From an uncultured Vampirovibrio sp. (GTDB lineage Bacteria; Cyanobacteriota; Vampirovibrionia; Gastranaerophilales; Gastranaerophilaceae): DNA of 64,000 nucleotides. This document shows positions 63,011 to 64,000 of this stretch, in pieces (positions within the stretch are counted from its first letter, which is position 1; the number at the start of each line of letters is the position of its first letter). The position numbers and the translations under genes were made by a program. The notes below the pieces were generated by a model. It had not been told where the DNA came from. It ran no database searches and saw nothing but the letters and a program-made list of their open reading frames with translations. Location of the stretch: the NCBI GenBank assembly GCA_910577515.1, contig CAJTLW010000008.1:1-64000 (forward strand), given 5' to 3'.

Positions 63011-64000
63011 TTACCCCTCCAAACTTTCTGGTGTAATTTTATATACAACAACGAACATTAAAAGCGCGAAAGCTCCTAAAATCAAAGAATTTACAACAAT
63101 TGTTTTCAAAACGGTTCCAGATAAAAAAAGGCTCGTGATTGATGAAACATAATACCTTGCAGGGATAAAGCAAGTTAAAATCCTTAAAAAAAGAGGCATG
63201 GAATTTATTTCATAAATAAGCCCGGATAGCATCATAGCAGGCATAAAACCAACAACACCGGCTATTTGACATGCTATAAACTGGTCTTTTGAAATTGTTG
63301 AAACAAAAAAGCCAAACCCCACAGCCCCAAGCATAAAAAACGCTGAAACTATCATAAAAGCTATGTAAGAGCCATAAAAAGGTACTTGAAAAGCAAAAAT
63401 AATCAAAAATAACGAAAATAAAATTGATGTCATTGAAAGCAAGAAATAAGCGATATATTTTGAAAGCAAAAATTCACCTTTCGTAACGCTTGTAGTTAAA
63501 ATTGATTCCATCGTTCCTCTTTCCCATTCTCTTGCAATAACAAGTGCGGTAAGCACCGTCCCTATCATTGTCATAATAATGGCAAGTGAGCCTGGCAATA
63601 TAAAATACGAGCTTTTTAAAGAAGGATTGTACCAAAATCTTTGCACCACACTGATTGAAGAACCACTAAACATTTTTGATGAAGGACTCTCAAAGGATTT
63701 TACAGTCTTGTATACATTAAGCGCCCCTAAAATATAGGCACTCACGAATTTTGCAACGTTTGGTTCCGAGCCATCTGTTATCACCTGAATTTCAGGCTTT
63801 TGCCCAGCTAGATATTTCTTTGTAAAATCATTTTTTATAACCGCAAAACCTTTGATATACCCTCCCTGAAGAGCATATTCAGCAGAATTTCTTGAATCAA
63901 AAACTTTAACATCCAAATATCTTGAATGCCGCATTGTATCTAATATTTCAATTGTAGTCGGGCTTTTATCTTCAATAATAACTCCGATTTTCACCGTATT
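63011..64000 (-). CDS. ABC-2 family transporter permease, 5' end beyond the window
   Basis: At least 327 residues; the frame stays open to the window edge. The first in-window start-like codon (GTG at 63994) is probably an internal Val, because the family has about 50 more residues including a first helix. The extracytoplasmic domain and five C-terminal helices are present, with REWERGTMESILTTSV. It ends 8 nt before the next permease starts. Confidence 0.88.
   Translation of the reverse strand, partial: NTVKIGVIIEDKSPTTIEILDTMRHSRYLDVKVFDSRNSAEYALQGGYIKGFAVIKNDFTKKYLAGQKPEIQVITDGSEPNVAKFVSAYILGALNVYKTVKSFESPSSKMFSGSSISVVQRFWYNPSLKSSYFILPGSLAIIMTMIGTVLTALVIAREWERGTMESILTTSVTKGEFLLSKYIAYFLLSMTSILFSLFLIIFAFQVPFYGSYIAFMIVSAFFMLGAVGFGFFVSTISKDQFIACQIAGVVGFMPAMMLSGLIYEINSMPLFLRILTCFIPARYYVSSITSLFLSGTVLKTIVVNSLILGAFALLMFVVVYKITPESLEG

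Overview
The window looks like a chromosomal segment of a non-photosynthetic relative of Cyanobacteria (Vampirovibrionia/Melainabacteria, most likely the gut order Gastranaerophilales). This placement is inferred, not searched. It rests on strong AT richness with K/N/I/E-rich proteins, a diderm envelope (MsbA-like flippase, MlaE-like permease, TonB-like C-terminal domain, meso-DAP peptidoglycan genes), a Ycf23/DUF561 homologue otherwise typical of cyanobacteria and plastids, a pseudopilin with a GFTLAEVLITL leader, and no photosynthesis genes. I see no rRNA, CRISPR array, prophage, transposase or plasmid functions. This is mostly a housekeeping region with lineage-specific unknowns.

Layout. 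1-5 kb: initiator tRNA, a radical-SAM/acetyltransferase fusion, a membrane GGDEF-EAL protein, and tRNA-Val beside a decayed partial copy. 5-11.3 kb: an unknown NUMOD3-like protein, a UDP-glucose to UDP-xylose gene pair, an MsbA-type ABC exporter and a Nudix hydrolase. 11.3-17.4 kb: a tightly packed purine operon purS-purQ-purL-purM-purND, the last gene being an unusual PurN-PurD fusion. 17.5-21 kb, minus strand: rpsR-ssb-rpsF, dapF and a DUF4127 protein. 21-28.4 kb: murF-mraY-murD-ftsW-murG-folC, with several overlapping junctions. 28.5-31.2 kb: glutamate dehydrogenase and meso-DAP dehydrogenase, separated by a 188-bp MITE-like or structured inverted-repeat element. 31.2-35.4 kb, minus strand: CstA-family transporter, dUTPase, CoaX and an Orn/Lys/Arg decarboxylase. 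35.7-43.6 kb: small unknown proteins, a PHP phosphoesterase, a REC/HD-GYP regulator, a hairpin-rich gene-poor stretch, an MlaE permease and a glycosyltransferase-like protein with a Cys-rich tail. 43.7-49.9 kb: Ycf23 homologue, PDZ-less HtrA-type protease, and a same-strand run of HAD phosphatase, class-III aminotransferase, alpha/beta hydrolase with a Cys nucleophile, and two membrane proteins. 49.9-51.6 kb: leuD-leuB. 51.7-58.1 kb: winged-helix protein, tailed L32, plsX-fabH-fabD-fabG, ankyrin protein, pheS. 58.2-64 kb: a large GT-C-like membrane protein, L20/L35, pseudopilin, and two tandem ABC-2 permeases, the last cut by the window end.

How the genes work together. The 17-28 kb and 52-57 kb blocks supply envelope growth: lipid II synthesis and flipping, DAP supply, and fatty-acid and phosphatidate initiation. 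Purine, leucine and glutamate genes imply some biosynthetic capacity. The degenerate GGDEF/intact EAL protein and the HD-GYP response regulator both look like c-di-GMP-degrading outputs.

The least explained items are the radical-SAM fusion, the PurN-PurD fusion, the inverted-repeat element near 30 kb, the hairpin cluster near 39.8 kb, the Cys-tailed glycosyltransferase and the 45.5-49.5 kb cluster. I see no convincing complete new defence or mobile system.
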